Positions 62,912-64,000 of a stretch of DNA of 64,000 nucleotides are shown here, in pieces. Every line of letters begins with the position of its first letter. The stretch's first letter is position 1. The position numbers and the translations under genes were made by a program. The stretch lies in the NCBI GenBank assembly GCA_012520995.1, contig JAAYNI010000003.1:1-64000 (forward strand), read 5' to 3'. The stretch comes from Candidatus Rifleibacteriota bacterium (GTDB lineage: Bacteria; Muiribacteriota; Ozemobacteria; Ozemobacterales; Ozemobacteraceae). The notes beneath the pieces were generated by a model, which saw only the letters and a list, made by a program, of their open reading frames with translations, searched no databases and was not told where the DNA came from.

Positions 62912-63003
62912 AAACTGTCCCGCAGGAGATATTTGAAACCTGCTGCCACAAATGAGCGGCCCGGCTTGCATTCCTTTTAAGAAAGGAACAGCCTGTTCAG
63001 TTT
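62912..63003 (-). ncRNA. NiCo (czcD-type) riboswitch aptamer
   Basis: On the minus strand the order of conserved blocks matches the NiCo aptamer: P1 strand AAACTG, AACAGGC, hairpin TTCCTTT/AAAGGAA, GCAAGCCGGGC, hairpin CCGC/GTGG, GGCAGCAGG, hairpin GCAGG/CCTGC, then GGGACAGTTT closing P1 (62912-62917 with 62998-63003). The blocks CAGGC, GCC-GGGC, GGCA and GGGACAG are the ones that define this family and its four-way junction. These RNAs sense cobalt and nickel, and ferrous iron has also been reported, and they switch on metal exporters. It stands in the leader of a P-type ATPase, as expected. Confidence 0.9.
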
Positions 63004-63076
63004 GTACTGTTGATCTCGCATTTCAACTCTATGGAAGAAATGTAATGCAGTGCAAAGAGGTTTGGTTGCAGAATGA

Positions 63077-63106
63077 ACTATAGCAAATAAAGTGCCTTTT
63101 TGACAA
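63077..63106 (-). promoter_or_regulatory. Promoter of the riboswitch-ATPase transcript
   Basis: On the minus strand, TTGTCA (63101-63106), 18 bases, TATAGT (63077-63082). The leader would be about 210 bases and contain the whole aptamer. Confidence 0.65.
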
Positions 63107-63143
63107 GGAAAAGCGAATCAATATATCAAGTGCTTTGTTACAG

Positions 63144-63452
63144 CTAAGTAACAGGATTTTTTGAATTCAGTACTGCTTTGAATTCGTATTCTATATTTTC
63201 AGTTATTACATCCGAAAACAATTTTGTTATTTTCATAAAGGGGAAGTCCCCTTGCCTTATTCTGATAAAATCATATAAAACACTGCCTAACATTTCAATA
63301 ACATTGCCTGCAAAGGCTTGGTGCATTACGATATACTTATGCTGTAGCAGTCTTATGATTTTTCTTCTAAAAAGGAAAGTAATTCTTTTTTTGCAGAGAA
63401 AGCATAAACATAATTTGAGGTAAAAATTTATTCTTGATAACAGGTTGAGCAA
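63144..63452 (-). CDS. Hypothetical protein or gene remnant
   Basis: A 102-codon frame without a recognised domain. The last 60 residues (NVIEMLGSVLYDFIRIRQGD, FKAVLNSKN) look protein-like, while the first 45 are Leu/Cys/Lys-rich and improbable. No ribosome site is evident. The opposite strand has an equally unsupported frame (63178-63423). It may be the remains of a gene related to the partial one upstream, or chance. Confidence 0.25.
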   Translation of the reverse strand: MLNLLSRINFYLKLCLCFLCKKRITFLFRRKIIRLLQHKYIVMHQAFAGNVIEMLGSVLYDFIRIRQGDFPFMKITKLFSDVITENIEYEFKAVLNSKNPVT

Positions 63453-63516
63453 TAGAAGATAAAATTTGTATAAAAATGTCAGATGTATTCTGAATACAAT
63501 GCTCTAACACTTCAAG

Positions 63517-64000
63517 TCATTTGTTAGCCACTTTCTTCAAAAGTGCAATAAATTCGTCTGACAATCTTAATGAAAGGGCATTTGAAACAGCAAGCAATAT
63601 TTTTGCGGAACTTTTTAATCCCGTAAATTTGTTGTTACAGGCATTTTGAATGTCTGGAACGGTAACTCTGGGACAATTAAAAGCTCCTTGAAACATTGTT
63701 GTTCTCTCCAACCAAGTTTTTCGCAAAATATTATCAAAGGTTTCTTTAATTTCAAGGCGGAAAGGGCTTATCAATAATTGATTGAAAAGAAAAAGGTGAG
63801 CCCCAAAAAGATAGTCTGGAACGCCAAGATTATCTACAGACACCCGGATTGCAGCCAGAGTTCTCAAGAAGTCATCTTCATCTTTTTTTTGCATTAGGTT
63901 TAAAAGTTCTGTTTCAGATAAATCTAAAATTTGCTCAATTTGTTTGAGGGATTGACTTCTATATTCTTTTTCTTCAAAGTTTGTGATTTGTAAGTGCCAG
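63517..64000 (-). CDS. Unrecognised protein, partial (5' end outside window)
   Basis: The frame is open from the right edge of the window (first full codon Trp at 63997-63999) to the stop at 63517, at least 161 residues. A Met inside (63894) is not the start, because coding-like sequence (EEKEYRSQSLKQIEQILDLS) precedes it. The visible part is helical, with NVDNLGV-like SVDNLGVPDYLFGAHLFLF and a C-terminal LKSSAKILLAVSNALSL. I recognise no family. No terminator is obvious after the stop. Confidence 0.55.
   Translation of the reverse strand, partial: WHLQITNFEEKEYRSQSLKQIEQILDLSETELLNLMQKKDEDDFLRTLAAIRVSVDNLGVPDYLFGAHLFLFNQLLISPFRLEIKETFDNILRKTWLERTTMFQGAFNCPRVTVPDIQNACNNKFTGLKSSAKILLAVSNALSLRLSDEFIALLKKVANK

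Noticed and set aside
62862-63070. Manganese (yybP-ykoY) riboswitch upstream of the P-type ATPase
   Set aside because: Considered first because that class often precedes P-type ATPases. The conserved blocks (GCCGGGC, GGGACAG, CAGGC) instead match the NiCo class.

Overview
This 64 kb window is ordinary-looking chromosome from an AT-rich, diderm (Gram-negative-type) bacterium. Evidence for an outer membrane is a predicted beta-barrel protein ending in Phe, lipoproteins, phosphatidylethanolamine synthesis and two phosphoethanolamine-transferase-like enzymes. No transposase, integrase, phage gene or CRISPR array is visible. The lineage cannot be read securely. Large FecR/coiled-coil proteins, a CHASE2-type adenylate cyclase and many proteins ending in a Cys-containing pilin-head-like module would fit an uncultured phylum such as Riflebacteria, but this is only a guess.

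Layout. 1-122: 3' end of a 5S rRNA gene and its terminator. 806-4873: a secreted two-HKD phospholipase D-like protein, and a divergent psd-pssA operon behind a consensus promoter. 5153-18309: surface and signalling block, made of a giant Ig-repeat/GLUG lipoprotein, then a FecR-domain coiled-coil protein, an outer-membrane barrel and a transmembrane adenylate cyclase. 18526-27909: a glycosyltransferase, fhs, then an operon rpsB-tsf-pyrH-frr-[4Fe-4S ferredoxin]-uppS-cdsA-rseP. The ferredoxin is a 59-residue gene with a TTG start. 28333-32513: DegT-type aminotransferase, a small membrane protein and an MscS channel. 32550-35053: three genes carrying four copies of a Cys-containing pilin-head-like module. 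35213-38801: three TMEM43-family paralogues, one truncated. 38841-46532: M29 aminopeptidase, tRNA-Gly(CCC), a small DNA-binding-like protein, a BRCT protein, a CBM20-like/esterase with an apparent ATA start, a Fic protein, pckA and radC. 47151-53169: transketolase, glnS, a two-TM protein and a flavoprotein. 53474-59950: two phosphoethanolamine transferases, a LigB-AMMECR1 fusion and arginine deiminase. 60306-63106: a P-type ATPase behind a NiCo (czcD-type) riboswitch. The window ends inside an unrecognised gene.

The most notable regulatory element is the riboswitch at 62912-63003 (minus strand). Its conserved blocks match the NiCo aptamer closely. It controls a P-type ATPase with a PEEFP (P2-like) rather than a CPx metal site.

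The most notable structural feature is the spacers. Most long intergenic stretches are mosaics of a few short, diverged, dispersed repeat families, here called R1 to R7. They recur in both orientations and in different combinations, and sometimes reach into genes: R1 encodes the last codons of the ATPase, and R2 abuts the truncated TMEM43 copy. Coding functions are from reading motifs by eye; no database search was possible.
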